From Vulcanimicrobiota bacterium (GTDB lineage Bacteria; Vulcanimicrobiota; Xenobia; Xenobiales; JADMJV01), in assembly GCA_019637395.1 (NCBI GenBank), contig JAHBVR010000014.1:62001-126000 (forward strand): 64,000 bases of DNA, given 5' to 3'. A program made the translations under genes and the position numbers. Shown here one piece after another: positions 42,659-51,249 of the stretch. How positions within the stretch are numbered: position 1 is the first letter of the stretch; each line of letters starts with the position of its first letter. The notes under the pieces are model-generated. The model did not search any database. It was not told the origin of the DNA and was given only the letters and a program-made list of their open reading frames with translations.

Positions 42659-44725
42659 ATGCGTAAACTTGCGTTGTCCTTGATGTTGCTGCAGGGAATC
42701 GCCCTGGCCCAACCGCCGTCCACCGCCCAGGGGTCCGAAAGCAAGACCTATCACGGAATTCAGGTGCCCGATCCCTACCGCTGGCTGGAGGCCGCCTCCG
42801 ATCCCAAAGTAAAGGCCTGGATTGAAGCGCAAAATGCCTATGCAGAGGCTTCCCTGGCCAGCTATCCCGGACGCGAGGAGCTGGCCAGGCGCATCGGCCA
42901 GCTGGCCACCACGCCTCCGACCCGGACTTCGCCTCAGTTGGCCGGGCCGACCCTGCTGTTCATGAAAGACTCTCCGCCGGCGCCGCAGCCGGTGCTGGTG
43001 GCTCAGAGCTGGCCGGGCGGGGCCGAGCGAGTGTTGGTGGACACCAATGGAGACAAGAATCCCTCGGCCATTACCGATTTCTGGCCTTCGCCCAGCGGCA
43101 AGTACGTCGCTTACGGCACGGCCGTGGGGGGGAGCGAGCTGTCCACCATCTTTTTCGTGGAGACGGCTACCGGTAAAAAGCTGGCCGACGTGTTGCCCAA
43201 TGCGGCCGGCGGCACCACTCCGCCTTCGCTGGCCTGGGACGCTGACGAAACCGGGGTGACCCTGGTGAAGTTGCTCAAGGATAGCTTGTTTGGGGCTTCG
43301 CTTTACCATCACAAGCTGGGGTCTGCAGAAGATACAGCGGTTTTTGGCCAGGGACTGTCGCCGGTGGCGGAATGGGAGCTGAGCACCAGTCCGGATGGCA
43401 GCCAGGCGGCCGCGCTGGTCCATTTTGGCGACGGCGCACCTATGCAACTGGCCTGGCGCGGGCCCCAGGGCTGGAAAATGGTGGTCGGTGCCGAGGCTGA
43501 TATCCGTGGAGGCGGGCGTTGGCTGGGCAATGAGCTGCTGACTATCAACTATAAAGATGCTCCGCGCGGGGAGGTGCGCCTGTACAGCGCGGATGGGCGC
43601 TCGCGGCTGTTGATCGGGCAAGGCCAGTGGGCCGTCAAGGATGTCTATCCGATTCGCGGTGGAGTGCTGGTGGCCCGGGTGTGGGGCTCGGAGCAGCGGT
43701 TGGAGCATTGGCATGAGGCCGGTGCGCTGGTGCGGGTGGTGGCTCTGCCGCCTACCGGCATCGGTCTGGGCACGGTGGCTTCTTCGGCCTCTTCTCCCGA
43801 TGCTTTGATCACCTATCGCGGTTGGACCATCCCGGAACGCTGGGTTTCTTATCATGCGGCCTCGGGCGAGCTGAAAAGCATTTTTGAATTGACCCCGGTG
43901 GGCGACTACAGTCAGATTGTGGCCACCCGCAGCGAGGCGGTCAGCCGCGACGGCGCCCGCGTGCCGGTGACCATTCTGCACCATAAGTCGGTCACTCCCA
44001 ACGGAGAGCGGCCGACCATTCTGTATGCCTACGGCGGTTTTGGAGTGCTGCAGCAGCCCAGTTTCCTGGGCACCACCCTGGCCTGGTTGGAGCGCGGCGG
44101 AGTTTACGCGGTGGCCAATATTCGCGGCGGCGGTGAATTTGGCGAACCCTGGCACCAGGGCGGAATGCGCCACCAGAAGCAAAATTGCTTTGACGATTTT
44201 TACGCGGCCGCTCAATTGTTGCGCGAATCGGGTTGGACCCGCCCGGACAAGTTAGGGATCATGGGCGGCAGCAACGGCGGACTGCTGGTGTCGGCCTCCC
44301 TGGTGCAGCATCCGCAGGCTTTCCGGGCGGTGGTGGGATTGGTAGGCGTTTATGATTCGCTGGCCCACGAAACTTTTCCCAATGGCGCCTACAATATTCC
44401 GGAATATGGGGATTCCCGGATCAAAGCCGATTTCGAGGCGATTTTAGCTTATTCTCCGCAGCAGAATGTGAAGGAGGGCACCGCTTATCCGGCCGTCTTT
44501 TTGCATACCGGTGAGAATGATTTGCGGGTGGCTCCCTGGCAGACGCGCAAGTTTGGGGCCGCTCTGCAGGCCGCTTCCACTTCGGGCCAGCCCGTCTTGT
44601 TGGTGACTCAGACCAATGCCGGCCACGGCGCCGGAGCTTCTTTCTCGCAGAAGGTCGGCAAGACGGCTCTGGCCCTGACCTTCCTGGCTCAGCATCTGGG
44701 GCTCCCACCAGGGTTGGACCGATAG
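42659..44725 (+). CDS. Prolyl oligopeptidase family serine peptidase (S9A)
   Basis: The 688-residue protein has a signal peptide (MRKLALSLMLLQGIALAQ). The DPYRWLE motif starts the propeller domain and the catalytic domain is at the C-terminus: MGGSNGGLLVSASL with the nucleophilic Ser near residue 537, an Asp in HTGENDLRV near 620, and the His in TNAGHGAGAS near 655. The RQS-like GRGGGEFGEPWHQGGM segment matches the family. S9A enzymes cleave proline-containing peptides and would act in the periplasm here. The frame runs upstream to 42365, but the ATG at 42659 begins the signal peptide. Confidence 0.92.
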   Translation: MRKLALSLMLLQGIALAQPPSTAQGSESKTYHGIQVPDPYRWLEAASDPKVKAWIEAQNAYAEASLASYPGREELARRIGQLATTPPTRTSPQLAGPTLLFMKDSPPAPQPVLVAQSWPGGAERVLVDTNGDKNPSAITDFWPSPSGKYVAYGTAVGGSELSTIFFVETATGKKLADVLPNAAGGTTPPSLAWDADETGVTLVKLLKDSLFGASLYHHKLGSAEDTAVFGQGLSPVAEWELSTSPDGSQAAALVHFGDGAPMQLAWRGPQGWKMVVGAEADIRGGGRWLGNELLTINYKDAPRGEVRLYSADGRSRLLIGQGQWAVKDVYPIRGGVLVARVWGSEQRLEHWHEAGALVRVVALPPTGIGLGTVASSASSPDALITYRGWTIPERWVSYHAASGELKSIFELTPVGDYSQIVATRSEAVSRDGARVPVTILHHKSVTPNGERPTILYAYGGFGVLQQPSFLGTTLAWLERGGVYAVANIRGGGEFGEPWHQGGMRHQKQNCFDDFYAAAQLLRESGWTRPDKLGIMGGSNGGLLVSASLVQHPQAFRAVVGLVGVYDSLAHETFPNGAYNIPEYGDSRIKADFEAILAYSPQQNVKEGTAYPAVFLHTGENDLRVAPWQTRKFGAALQAASTSGQPVLLVTQTNAGHGAGASFSQKVGKTALALTFLAQHLGLPPGLDR

Positions 44726-44736
44726 ACTGCGAATCT

Positions 44737-46305
44737 TTGGGGATGGAACTCGCGGGGGCGGAAGAGGCGGAACTGGAGGGCGCTGAGGCGGAAATGGCTC
44801 GCCTGACGGCCTGGGCCGAATACTCGCAACAGCGGATCGCCTTGCTCGAAGATCAGGTGCAACGCGGCCAGGAGCAACTGCAGCGCGCTAAAGTGATGCT
44901 TTCCGTGGAAAGCGATCTGGTCACCGGCTTGCGCATGGAGCTGAAAGAAACCAGGTTCCAGTTGGAGCAACTGCGCGAGGCCCCCGACCCCCCGGAGGCC
45001 GACAGCGATGAGCTTGCTTTGCGCCGCCTGGCTCTGCAAGACCCCGTCACCGGTCTGCCCAACTTCCATCACGGTCTGCGCACTCTGGAACAGTACCTGG
45101 CCGGGGCCTCCCGGGTGGGCGGACTGGCCGGGCTGGCTCGCATTGATATCTATCGCTTGCGCGATCTCAATCTCTACCTCGGATCCCAGGTGGGGGACGA
45201 GATTTTGCGCCAGTTCACCAGCCGGTTTCAAGGGGTGACCGGTCCTGACTGCCTTTTGATTCGCGGGCGTGACGACGAGTTCTGGCTGTTGGCGCCCTGC
45301 ACCAGCGGCGGCCCTCTCGGTTTGCGCAAGCTCAGCGACCAGCTCAGCCACGCTATCGAGCGTCTGGCGGTGGCTCTGAAACGGCCTTTTGAGGTGGGCG
45401 ATCACTCGGTGCACCTGTCGGTGGCCTGCGGGATCGCTATCGGCCAGGATGAAGAGGCGGGGCAGTTGCTGGAATGCGCCGCTCTGGCCCTGGCTGAAAG
45501 TAAGAAAGATCCGGGTGGGCCCACTGTTTTCTATGCTCCGGAGATGCAGGGGCCGATTCGGGCTCGGCTGGCCCGCGTGCCTCAGCTTCGCCAGGCCTTG
45601 GAAAATCAGGAGTTCGAGCTGGCCTTCCAGCCCATTGTGGAATTGGAAAGTCTGCAAGTTCAGGGGTTGGAAAGCCTGCTGCGCTGGAACCACCCGGAAG
45701 AAGGGCTGTTGCTGCCGGCTCAGTTTATCGAGGCCGCGGTCGAGTCGGGAGTGATCGTTTCCATCGGAGAGTGGGTGGCCAGGCAGATCTGTCACTATAG
45801 CCAGCAGGCCCAGCCGTATCTGTGGTCCATGAACGTGTCGGCTCAGGAACTGCTGCAGGCTAATTTCATGCGCCGCATCACGCGGGCCATTGAAGGTGCC
45901 GAACTGACTCATCCGGAGTACCTGGTGGTGGAGGTCTCCGAGGCCGGTCTGGCCGGAGATAGCGACCGCCTGCTGGGTTCCCTGCAACAGCTGCGCGAGT
46001 GGGGCGTGCGCATCGCCATCGACGATTTTTCCTTCGACCGTCTCTCGCTGCGCCGCCTATCCCAGCTAGATGTGAGCTACCTGAAGATCAGCCCGGCCGT
46101 CACCCACCAACTGGAGCAACCGCTTTACCGCAACCTGGTACGCGGAGCGGTGCTGACGGCCGAGTGTCTGGGCTGCAAAGTCGTGGCTGAGGGGGTGGAG
46201 CAGATGGAGCAACTGGAGGCTCTCAAGGAGCTGGGCTGCCATTGGGGCCAGGGCCACCTGCTGCAGCCGCCGGCCAGTTTGGAAGAGATCTGGGAATTGC
46301 TCTAA
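44737..46305 (+). CDS. GGDEF/EAL tandem protein with degenerate GGDEF motif
   Basis: The 522-residue protein has a coiled-coil head (LEDQVQRGQEQLQRAKVML), then a GGDEF domain whose signature reads RGRDDEFW instead of GGDEF, so cyclase activity is doubtful. The EAL domain keeps the key residues: ESLLRW for EAL, NVSAQEL, EVSEAGLAG, IAIDDFSFDRL, LKISPAVT, VAEGVEQ and WGQGHLLQPP. Phosphodiesterase activity on cyclic di-GMP is therefore plausible, with a GTP-binding or inactive GGDEF as sensor. The start is TTG (ATG two codons on). The stop shares CTAA with the convergent FlgB gene. Confidence 0.85.
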   Translation: MGMELAGAEEAELEGAEAEMARLTAWAEYSQQRIALLEDQVQRGQEQLQRAKVMLSVESDLVTGLRMELKETRFQLEQLREAPDPPEADSDELALRRLALQDPVTGLPNFHHGLRTLEQYLAGASRVGGLAGLARIDIYRLRDLNLYLGSQVGDEILRQFTSRFQGVTGPDCLLIRGRDDEFWLLAPCTSGGPLGLRKLSDQLSHAIERLAVALKRPFEVGDHSVHLSVACGIAIGQDEEAGQLLECAALALAESKKDPGGPTVFYAPEMQGPIRARLARVPQLRQALENQEFELAFQPIVELESLQVQGLESLLRWNHPEEGLLLPAQFIEAAVESGVIVSIGEWVARQICHYSQQAQPYLWSMNVSAQELLQANFMRRITRAIEGAELTHPEYLVVEVSEAGLAGDSDRLLGSLQQLREWGVRIAIDDFSFDRLSLRRLSQLDVSYLKISPAVTHQLEQPLYRNLVRGAVLTAECLGCKVVAEGVEQMEQLEALKELGCHWGQGHLLQPPASLEEIWELL

Positions 46306-46631
46306 CGTCCGGCATTTTCCACCACCCATTTGAAGGTAGCGAAGAGACCCGAGATCTTGGTGCTGAGGGCGGTATACATGATTTGATTTTTGGCCAGGCT
46401 GGCCATTTCGTTGTGGATGCTGGCTCGGCCAGCTTGGGCGACGACCTGGGGGCGGACCGGTTCCGGGCTTTCTTCTTCCAGAGCCTGGCGTAGTTCGGCC
46501 TCGAAGCTCACCGTTTGAGCCTGATAGCCGGGGGTGTTGAGGTTGGCGATGTTGTTGGCAATCACTTGCTGGCGCAGGCTGCTGGCGTCCAGCGAGTTCT
46601 CCAGGAGTTGGGTGTCAAGCAATTGGAACAT
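46302..46631 (-). CDS. flgB: Flagellar basal-body rod protein FlgB
   Basis: The 109-residue protein has the N-terminal rod/hook motif SLRQQVIANNIANLNTPGYQ, found in flagellar axial proteins, and a C-terminal amphipathic helix (KNQIMYTALSTKISGLFATF). FlgB forms the proximal rod. Normally flgB is followed by flgC and fliE; here it stands alone between an EAL protein and a transporter, so the rest of the flagellar genes must lie elsewhere. It begins MFQLLDTQLLENSL. Confidence 0.88.
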   Translation of the reverse strand: MFQLLDTQLLENSLDASSLRQQVIANNIANLNTPGYQAQTVSFEAELRQALEEESPEPVRPQVVAQAGRASIHNEMASLAKNQIMYTALSTKISGLFATFKWVVENAGR

Positions 46632-46702
46632 AGGCTGATTTTGATCGGGTTAGGTAAACGGTCTGAGATGAGTTTGTTAAGGAAAGTTAAACGGTTGCGA
46701 CT

Positions 46703-47920
46703 TTAACGCCGGCGGGCCCAGGGGGTGAGCATCACGCCGAGGCTGACCAGGGCCAGCACCGAGCTGAGGGTGAGGGTCAGCACGAAGCCTTTGACGCCGG
46801 CATCGCGCAGGATGCTGCCGAGCACCACTTCCTGCAGCACGGCGCCCACGCTGCCCATGCCGTTGACCACGCCGGCTCCGGTGGCGGCGTGGCCGCGCGG
46901 AGCCGCTTCGATGGCCACGGCGCCGGAAACCAAGGTGTCGGGTCCAGACAGGAAGAAGCCGACTGAGCCCAGGCAGATTCCGAAAATCGGCAGGCTGTTG
47001 CCCCCATAGCTGACCATGGCCAGGCACGAGAGCACCACCAGGATGGTGAAGAGGAAGCACACGAAGATGCGTCCGCCGCGGCGCATGTGGTCGGAAATCA
47101 GGCCGGCCACGATGGCGCCGGCCAGGCTGGCCCAGTCGTAGATGGTGGAGAAGTAGCCGGAGTCGGCTTCGCTGAGGCCGTAGCTATCGTGTAGCAGGAA
47201 GGGCACCCACGACCAGAGCGCGTAGCGGATGAATTTGGCGAAGAAGTAGAAACAGCCGAGCAGGGCTACGGCGCCTGCGGCTTTGCGGGTCCAGGGCTCG
47301 GCTCCCCCGTTTTCGCCGGTGCTTTCTTCCTGGTCGACTGCGGGCAGCCCGACATCGCGTGGGCTGTTGCGCTGCCAGAAGAAGAAGACGATCATGGCCA
47401 ACCCGAGCACCCCCGCGCCGGCCGCAAAGGCGGCCGGGTAGCCGGCCCGGCCCAGCATGTAGCTGGCCAGGGTGGTGGCCAATCCGGCGCCCAGTTGGTA
47501 ACCGGTCGACCAGAAGCCCATCACCGTGCCCCGTTCGGCCCGTCCGAACCACTGAGCCATGGTGGCGACCGTGCCGGGCCAGCCGCTGGCCTGAGCCAGT
47601 CCGTTGAGCAGCAACCAGAAAGCCAGGATCGGCCAACTGGCCGCCCAGCCCATGCCCAGGTTGCACAGGATGCTCAGAGCCATTCCTACCAGCACCAGGC
47701 GGCGCGCTCCCCAGCGCGTGCCGGCTCCGCCCGCGCCGAACTGACCGAGGGCGTAGGTGGCCAGAAAGGCCGTGCCCAACCAGCCCAGGCCGGCTGCGTC
47801 CAGTTGCAGGCTTTGGCCTAGCGAGGCCTTGCAGACGTAGAAGGTCTTGCGTCCGAAGTAGTATCCGGCGTAGGTCAGGGCCGTCGACAGGAAGACTTTG
47901 CTTCTCCAGGATATGCTCAT
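46703..47920 (-). CDS. Major facilitator, organophosphate antiporter (OPA)-like
   Basis: The 405-residue protein has twelve membrane helices. GYYFGRKTFYVCKASL in the first helix pair and QASGWPGTVATMAQWF in the middle follow the OPA pattern of GlpT/UhpC, which exchange organic phosphates for inorganic phosphate. DRRRGHAATGAGVVNGM-like spacing in the last half matches. The exact substrate (glycerol-3-phosphate or hexose phosphate) cannot be decided. It precedes a noncoding gap of about 115 bp. Confidence 0.82.
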   Translation of the reverse strand: MSISWRSKVFLSTALTYAGYYFGRKTFYVCKASLGQSLQLDAAGLGWLGTAFLATYALGQFGAGGAGTRWGARRLVLVGMALSILCNLGMGWAASWPILAFWLLLNGLAQASGWPGTVATMAQWFGRAERGTVMGFWSTGYQLGAGLATTLASYMLGRAGYPAAFAAGAGVLGLAMIVFFFWQRNSPRDVGLPAVDQEESTGENGGAEPWTRKAAGAVALLGCFYFFAKFIRYALWSWVPFLLHDSYGLSEADSGYFSTIYDWASLAGAIVAGLISDHMRRGGRIFVCFLFTILVVLSCLAMVSYGGNSLPIFGICLGSVGFFLSGPDTLVSGAVAIEAAPRGHAATGAGVVNGMGSVGAVLQEVVLGSILRDAGVKGFVLTLTLSSVLALVSLGVMLTPWARRR

Positions 47921-48036
47921 CTTGCGGGGGCGGCTTCGCGGACGCGTTGGAGGGGCTCCTGTAGGTGGAGGGAAATTATGCTCCCATGGACAAGCCGATT
48001 GGAGCCCTGGGGGACGGTTTTGCGGACCGGTAGGTT

Positions 48037-48882
48037 TTGGAGTCTCGGAGGGAATTGGCCCGTTGGGGCGGGTGTTTGCTCTACGTCTTGCTTGTGCCGT
48101 TTTGCCTGCTGACGGCCTGTCTGCTGTCCCTGTTGCTTTTGGCGGTTTTGTTTGGAGTGGGGGAATACTTCCATTTTAGCCTTGAACTGGCGGGATGGGC
48201 CTTCACGATCTCCTTCCTCTTTTGGCTGGGGGCCCAGTTGCTGGTTCTTCTGCAAGAGTTCCGAGCCCGAAATTTCCAGGAGATCGCGCTGGAAGGCTCG
48301 CGTTTGGTGGTGAACGGCGTTCCGAGCGAGCTCGCCGACGTCAAAGTCTGGCCGTATGGGATGAATTTCACCTGCGGCGGCGCGCTCTATCTGGTGCGTT
48401 TCCCCCTGCCGGAAGAGAAGAAGCTGCAGGTCTTGGAGCGTCTGCTTCCTGCTCTGGTTCAGTCTTGCCGCGCGGAACTCGAGTCAACCGGAGAGCTTTG
48501 CTTGACCCGGAGCTGGACCCAGTTGTTCTCGGCTTTTCTGCGCGGGTTGACTGCGGGCGGACTGGTGACATTGTTAGGCTTGCTGGCTCATCCGCTGCTG
48601 GGAATGGGCCTCGGGTTGCTGGTGCTGGGGTTGGTCTGCCGGCGCCCGCTGCAGTATTTTCTGGGTGGCGGAGTGATTCTGAGCCCCACCGGAGTGCGCC
48701 GGCTCGGGGAGTCGCGGGAGCAAGAAGCGCCCTGGAGCGAGCTGAAGTCCTGTTGGACGGGCGCTTACTTTCAGAACCTGCTGCGGGTCAGCACCCGCCG
48801 CGGGGAGTTTCGGCTGTTGAGCTCACGCAATCCGGTGGTGTGGGCTCTGCTCATTCAGGAGCTGGCTGCGTCCAGGGATTGA
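48037..48882 (+). CDS. Membrane protein of unknown function
   Basis: The 281-residue protein has two hydrophobic segments near the N-terminus (CLLYVLLVPFCLLTACLLSL and AFTISFLFWLGAQLLVLL) and another pair at about 165-200. A soluble loop of about 75 residues lies between them and a C-terminal soluble part follows. No conserved motif is recognised. The start is ambiguous: TTG at 48037 or another TTG at 48055 next to GGAGGG. It is not clearly linked to its neighbours. Confidence 0.65.
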   Translation: MESRRELARWGGCLLYVLLVPFCLLTACLLSLLLLAVLFGVGEYFHFSLELAGWAFTISFLFWLGAQLLVLLQEFRARNFQEIALEGSRLVVNGVPSELADVKVWPYGMNFTCGGALYLVRFPLPEEKKLQVLERLLPALVQSCRAELESTGELCLTRSWTQLFSAFLRGLTAGGLVTLLGLLAHPLLGMGLGLLVLGLVCRRPLQYFLGGGVILSPTGVRRLGESREQEAPWSELKSCWTGAYFQNLLRVSTRRGEFRLLSSRNPVVWALLIQELAASRD

Positions 48883-49239
48883 TGAGTGGCGCCAGGACCA
48901 AAGCGTGGATAGAGGCGGTGGCTGCGATCAAGGAGTCGGCTAAGTGGCAGACTTTACCCGGCTGGCCGCAGCAGCCCAAAAGCAATTTCGTGAAGCGAAA
49001 TCACGGAAATCCAGAGAGCGGGATGGGCCTGGCTTCGTCCGCATCAACTTCGAAAGGACATTGGTGTCCAGCAGAAAGCCTTTCATTCGATCTCGTCCTC
49101 AAAGGGAGAGGGCGCTCGTGACCGTGGCGGTCGGGCAATTCCAGTTCCACTCCCTGGCTCAGACGTTGGACTAACCATTAGGCCATGTGGCTCGGGGAGC
49201 GGACTCGCTTTTTCCAGTCGGTGGCTCGCCACCTCCTGC
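48883..49239. other. About 360 bp without a supported gene, ahead of the second array
   Basis: Short frames exist (for example 48944-49174 plus, with LAAAAQKQFREAKSRKSR), but none has a ribosome site or a recognised motif. The sequence continues directly into the GAGGCAAAGCCTC array. Confidence 0.4.
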
Positions 49240-49810
49240 CCGTCCCCAGACGAGGCAAAGCCTCCGCCTCAGACGGGCCCCCCTGGCTCGCCACCGTCCT
49301 GCCCGCCCCCAGAAGAGGCAAAGCCTCCGCCTCAGGCGGGCACCCCTGGCTCGCCACCTCCTGCCCGTCCCCAGAAGGGGTAAAGCCTCCGCCCCAGACG
49401 GGCCCCCCAGCTCGCCGCCCCCTGCCCGCCTCCAGGCGAGGCAAAGCCTCCGCCCCAGGCGGGCACCCCCGGCCTCACCGCCTGCCCGCCTTCAGGCGAG
49501 GCAAAGCCTCTGCCCCAGACGGGCCCCCCGGCCTCGCCACTCCCTGCCCGCCTTCAGGCGAGGCAAAGCCTCTGCCCCAGGCGGGCACCCCCGGCCTCAC
49601 CGCCTGCCCGCCTTCAGGCGAGGCAAAGCCTCCGTTCCAGACGGGCACCCCTGGCTCGCCGCCCCCTGCCCGCCTCCAGACGAGGCAAAGCCTCCGCCCC
49701 AGACGGGCCCCCCTGGCTCGCCACCAGAAGAGGCAAAGCCTCCGTTCCAGACGGGCACCCCTGGCTCGCCACCTCCTGCCGTCTCCATACGAGGCAAAGC
49801 CTCAACCCCG
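49240..49810. repeat. Tandem array of about nine copies of a 61-bp C-rich unit
   Basis: The unit carries GAGGCAAAGCCTC, a perfect 5-bp inverted repeat around AAA, followed by CGCCCCAGACGGGC and a C-rich tail ending CCTGCCCGCC. Copies start near 49252, 49315, 49375, 49437, 49498, 49558, 49619, 49681, 49729 and 49791. They differ by single bases, and the 49729 copy is shortened. Several frames stay open across it, but the predicted proteins are low complexity in all of them. It lies directly upstream of CinA, whose start follows the last copy by about 170 bases. Confidence 0.88.
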
Positions 49811-49967
49811 GCCGAGACCAGGAGGTAGTCTCCTCGTGTCCCGATTTTCTGTGGGTCTTCTTGAGCGGCCAGGCGCATGATCTCCGAAAGTTCGGCCACG
49901 CCAGTTCGTCTCGACTGGTTCCTGCTGGATAGAGGAGGACTGGGCGGCGGCGGCGATCTGTTCGGGT

Positions 49968-51206
49968 ATGCCGAGTGTGGAGATTATTGCGGTGGGAAGC
50001 GAGCTTCTCACGCCCGAGCGGGTGGATACGAATTCTTTGTGGCTGACGGCTCAGTTGAACGAGCTGGGCTTTGAGGTGACGGCCAAGTCGATTATCGGGG
50101 ATCAGCGGGAGCGGTTGACGCAGGCTTATCGTCAGGCTCTGGCCAGCGCCGATGTGGTGATTTCGACCGGCGGGCTGGGGCCGACCGAGGACGATGTGAC
50201 GCGCGATTGCGCGGCCGAAGCGCTGGGGGTTCCGCTCGAGCACTGGGAGTCGCTGTGGGATGATTTGAAGGCGAAGTTCGCTCGGATGGGGCGGCCGATT
50301 CCCGAGAACAATCGGCGTCAGGCGTCGGTGTTGCAGGGTGGGGAGTCGCTGCCCAATCCGCACGGGACGGCGCCGGGGCAGTGGTTTGGGCGCGAGGGCG
50401 GGGCTCTGGTTCTGTTGCCGGGACCTCCGCGCGAATTGAAGCCGATGTTTTCCAATCACGTGATGGAGCGGTTGCGTCCTCTGGCCGGAGCCAGTGTGTT
50501 GGTACGGCGTACCCTGAAGATTTACGGCCTGGGCGAGTCGGCCATGGACGAGATGCTGGCGCCTCTCTATCCGCGGCACCCCGAGGTGACCGTGACCACG
50601 CTGTTCACTGCGCTCGATTTGGAGGTTCATTTGTTGGCCAGCGGAGCCACTTCCGAGCTGGGGCTGCGGAAGGTGACTCCTTTGGAGTTGGCCGTGCGCG
50701 AAGTACTGGGACTGTATGTTTACGGGGAAACCGCGCAGTCTTTAGCGGAAGTGGTGGGGCAACAGCTTCTGGCGGCGGGTAAGACGCTGGTCACGGCCGA
50801 AAGCATCACCGGCGGGTTGGTGGCGCAGCGGGTGACTGAAGTGCCGGGCTCGAGCGCCTACTTTTTGGGCGGATTCGTGACCTACTCGGAGGACATGAAG
50901 CATCATGTGCTGGGAGTGCCCGAGGGGATGCTGGCTCAATTTTCGGCGGTGAGCGCCCCGGTGGCCGAGGCGATGGCGGCCGGGGCGCGGGCCCGTTCGG
51001 GAGCGGACTATGCGCTGTCTCTCACCGGTTATGCCGGACCAGATGGGGGTACCGAGGAAGATCCGGTGGGGACCGCCTACCTGGGCCTGGCCGGGCCGGC
51101 CGGAGTGGAGTCGAGGCGGGTGAAGTTTGTTGGAGATCGCGAACTGGTGCGCAGCCGTTGCGCCCAGGCCGCCCTGGACTGGCTGCGCCGGGCCCTGTTG
51201 GCCTGA
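49968..51206 (+). CDS. cinA: CinA family competence/damage-inducible protein
   Basis: The 412-residue protein has the MoaB-like N-terminal domain (VEIIAVGSELLTPERVDTN; VISTGGLGPTEDDVT), which in CinA acts on NAD-derived ADP-ribose, and the CinA C-terminal domain (TLVTAESITGGLVAQRVTEV; SLTGYAGPDGGTEEDPVGTA), the nicotinamide mononucleotide deamidase. Both are full length. The roles are NMN deamidation and ADP-ribose pyrophosphatase activity, possibly linked to competence in some bacteria. The next gene starts about 44 bases later. Confidence 0.93.
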   Translation: MPSVEIIAVGSELLTPERVDTNSLWLTAQLNELGFEVTAKSIIGDQRERLTQAYRQALASADVVISTGGLGPTEDDVTRDCAAEALGVPLEHWESLWDDLKAKFARMGRPIPENNRRQASVLQGGESLPNPHGTAPGQWFGREGGALVLLPGPPRELKPMFSNHVMERLRPLAGASVLVRRTLKIYGLGESAMDEMLAPLYPRHPEVTVTTLFTALDLEVHLLASGATSELGLRKVTPLELAVREVLGLYVYGETAQSLAEVVGQQLLAAGKTLVTAESITGGLVAQRVTEVPGSSAYFLGGFVTYSEDMKHHVLGVPEGMLAQFSAVSAPVAEAMAAGARARSGADYALSLTGYAGPDGGTEEDPVGTAYLGLAGPAGVESRRVKFVGDRELVRSRCAQAALDWLRRALLA

Positions 51207-51249
51207 GAGCAGACAGGGTCGGGGCGCTCGCGGGTGGAACGCAGTCGGC

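Noticed and set aside
41975-44215. A 746-codon minus-strand frame opposite the prolyl oligopeptidase
   Set aside because: Only its last 200 codons, from the ATG at 42583, have a signal peptide and an FG-GAP motif. The rest is the reverse shadow of the peptidase.
49178-49880. Long frames on both strands across the second tandem array
   Set aside because: Same reason: they translate the repeat itself in each frame and have no conserved content.
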